A stretch of DNA of 8,185 nucleotides from an uncultured Erysipelotrichaceae bacterium (GTDB taxonomy: Bacteria; Bacillota_I; Bacilli_A; Erysipelotrichales; Erysipelotrichaceae). Position numbers and translations under genes: made by a program. The stretch lies in assembly GCA_902795875.1 (NCBI GenBank), contig CADBND010000095.1, forward strand, positions 1 to 8,185, given 5' to 3'. The notes under the pieces were generated by a model that was not told the DNA's origin, did not search any database, and saw only the letters and a program-made list of their open reading frames with translations. Of the stretch, positions 7,052 to 8,185 are shown one piece after another; the stretch's first letter is position 1, and each line of letters starts with the position of its first letter.

Positions 7052-7738
7052 TCAGTTTTCGATCTCTTCAAAGGCTTTCTTCGCGTTTTCGATGAAAGCT
7101 TTGACTTTTTCGATATTCTTGCGGCTGCTTCCATCAGGAAAGATGTCGCTGGTCTTTGTGAAGGAGTCTACACCCCATGGTCTCACTTTCAGTATGGCTT
7201 CCCGGACGTTGTCCGGTCCCAGTCCGCCGGCCAATATGACTTTGCATTTCGCAAGTTTCACGATCTTTGCGTCGATGTCCCAGTCGTTGGTGATGCCGGC
7301 AGCTCCGATCCCGTTGATCCTTCTGTCTACCGAGTCGAGGATGATGGTGTCACAGAAGGTGGAAAAATAGACAGCTTTTTCGATAGAAGATTCGTCTTCG
7401 ATCCCGACAGCCTGCAGGACTTCGATGCCGGGACAGATCTCCTTGATCCTTTTCACGAATCCTTCATCGGCTTCATAGTCATATCCGCAGATGTGGATGA
7501 CGTCCGGTTTCAGATAAGCGACCGGTTCGTAGAGGGGTGCATCGCTTTTTGTGACGCAGATCAGGACTTTCTTCGCTCTGTTTCCGATGGCTTGAAAGAT
7601 CTCTTTCGCTTTTTCCAAAGAGACCTGGGAAGGCAGGTCGGCGCCGGTATCTACGGCCAGCCCGATGTAGTCGGCTCCTGCTTCCACACAGGCAAGTGCT
7701 TCTTCTGTCGTCTGTATCGAGTAAATCTGAGTGATCAT
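7052..7738 (-). CDS. TrpF-like (phosphoribosylanthranilate isomerase fold) protein with altered active site
   Basis: A 228-residue single-domain beta/alpha-barrel protein of normal TrpF length. TTEEALACVEAGADYIGL at 10-27 matches the first helix and second strand of TrpF, LILD-like TIILD ends at Asp135, AGGLGPDNVREAI at 170-182 matches the phosphate-binding glycine block, and WGVDS at 188-192 matches the last strand. Differences: the N-terminal KICG motif with the catalytic cysteine is replaced by QIYSI at 4-8; the GGTG-x-FDW block becomes NGIGAAGITNDW at 142-153; the SSGVE end of the last phosphate loop is changed. Asp135, the usual acid, remains. No other tryptophan gene is near. Probably a paralogue acting on another phosphorylated ligand rather than a tryptophan enzyme, but a cysteine-independent isomerase cannot be excluded. 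There is no Shine-Dalgarno; TATAAT ends 6 nt before the ATG at 7738. Confidence 0.82.
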   Translation of the reverse strand: MITQIYSIQTTEEALACVEAGADYIGLAVDTGADLPSQVSLEKAKEIFQAIGNRAKKVLICVTKSDAPLYEPVAYLKPDVIHICGYDYEADEGFVKRIKEICPGIEVLQAVGIEDESSIEKAVYFSTFCDTIILDSVDRRINGIGAAGITNDWDIDAKIVKLAKCKVILAGGLGPDNVREAILKVRPWGVDSFTKTSDIFPDGSSRKNIEKVKAFIENAKKAFEEIEN

Positions 7739-7773
7739 GATTCCATTATAATTCAGTTTGCTATAATAGGTGT
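7739..7773. promoter_or_regulatory. Face-to-face interlocked promoters in a 35-bp divergent gap
   Basis: The whole gap between two divergent start codons is 35 bp. It holds a TATAAT on the minus strand (7745-7750) and a TATAAT on the plus strand (7762-7767), 11 bp apart, each exactly 6 nt from its gene's ATG. The plus-strand box is preceded by TGC, an extended -10. With a 17-bp spacer, each -35 would fall on the 6 nt between the other -10 and its start codon; neither resembles TTGACA. The AGGTG before the plus ATG is too close (1 nt) for a normal ribosome site. Both mRNAs are therefore predicted to begin at or near the start codon. Confidence 0.6.
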
Positions 7774-8185
7774 ATGATCTACAGAGTTGAAGACAGATGG
7801 CTGCATATCGACATCTCCTCCCTTTTTGTGAAGACGATACAGGAATTTTTTGATTCCTACATCCCTTCCAAGAAGGTCCAGCATCTTCTGATCCAGAATA
7901 AACATATCCTTCTGGATGGAAATCCGGTCAAAAGAGAAGATGACATCATCGGTCTTGAGCTGGATATCTGCATCTATCCGGAGACTTATTCCTATGAAAG
8001 CGTGTCCCTTAAGCCGGATATCGTCTATGAGGATGAGCTTTTTCTTATTGTGAATAAGCCGAAGGATGTCCTGGTCCATTCTGATGGCAATGAAGAGACG
8101 ACGCTGGTGGACATCGTCGCTTCCTATTTCGGAGACGGCAGTTTTTACAGTGCCAATCCTTTACACCGGCTTGACAGGGAGACCA
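7774..8185 (+). CDS. RluA-family pseudouridine synthase (3' end outside window)
   Basis: An open frame of 137 codons from the ATG at 7774 runs off the window edge. Residues 33-60 (KKVQHLLIQNKHILLDGNPVK) resemble the S4-type RNA-binding segment before the catalytic domain. DIVYEDELFLIVNKPKDVLVH at 82-102 is the family's IVYEDxxLLVVNKPxGxxVH block, and HRLDRET at 131-137 is the HRLDxxTSG motif with the catalytic Asp134. The enzyme would convert uridines in rRNA or tRNA to pseudouridine; the target cannot be told from this part. The start gives the normal family N-terminus, but no ribosome site is properly spaced before it. Confidence 0.92.
   Translation, partial: MIYRVEDRWLHIDISSLFVKTIQEFFDSYIPSKKVQHLLIQNKHILLDGNPVKREDDIIGLELDICIYPETYSYESVSLKPDIVYEDELFLIVNKPKDVLVHSDGNEETTLVDIVASYFGDGSFYSANPLHRLDRET

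Noticed and set aside
7007..7777. A 256-codon plus-strand open frame opposite the TrpF-like gene
   Set aside because: It begins inside a terminator hairpin, has no recognisable motif, and the opposite strand shows clear TrpF-fold blocks.

Overview
The window looks like ordinary chromosomal DNA from a Bacillota (Firmicute), perhaps the Erysipelotrichia or a related gut/oral lineage. That is inferred from strong purine-rich Shine-Dalgarno sites, T-tailed hairpin terminators, compact spacing and the style of the VapB antitoxin and the Ig-like/beta-helix surface protein. There are no rRNA or tRNA genes, CRISPR arrays or insertion sequences. The species cannot be named from this sequence alone.

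Layout, left to right. Positions 1-1017 (-) hold most of an M20-family amidohydrolase that runs off the left edge. Positions 1125-2072 (-) encode an NmrA/QOR2-like NAD(P)-binding oxidoreductase with its own T-tailed terminator. Its start region is shared with a divergent VapB antitoxin gene (2172-2408, +). Where vapC should follow there is only an eight-codon relic, and the convergent transporter gene ends 2 bp beyond it. Positions 2442-3695 (-) encode a 12-TM major facilitator transporter of the organophosphate:phosphate antiporter type. It is divergent from a MalY/PatB-type PLP enzyme (3819-5009, +). Next is a secreted, membrane-anchored protein with an Ig-like domain and a degenerate beta-helix repeat region (5071-6978, +). 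It is followed by two closely spaced hairpins that serve convergent genes. Positions 7052-7738 (-) encode a TrpF-fold protein lacking the usual catalytic cysteine. From 7774 (+) an RluA-family pseudouridine synthase begins and runs off the right edge.

The genes do not form one pathway; this is a mosaic of mostly single-gene units with alternating strands. The strongest signals for a second look are these: the orphan VapB with its vapC stub; the 35-bp gap between the TrpF-like and RluA-like genes, which holds two face-to-face TATAAT boxes each 6 nt from a start codon (interlocked, possibly leaderless promoters); the TrpF-like protein with an altered active site; and the unusual surface protein. 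I did not find a convincing multi-gene novel system.
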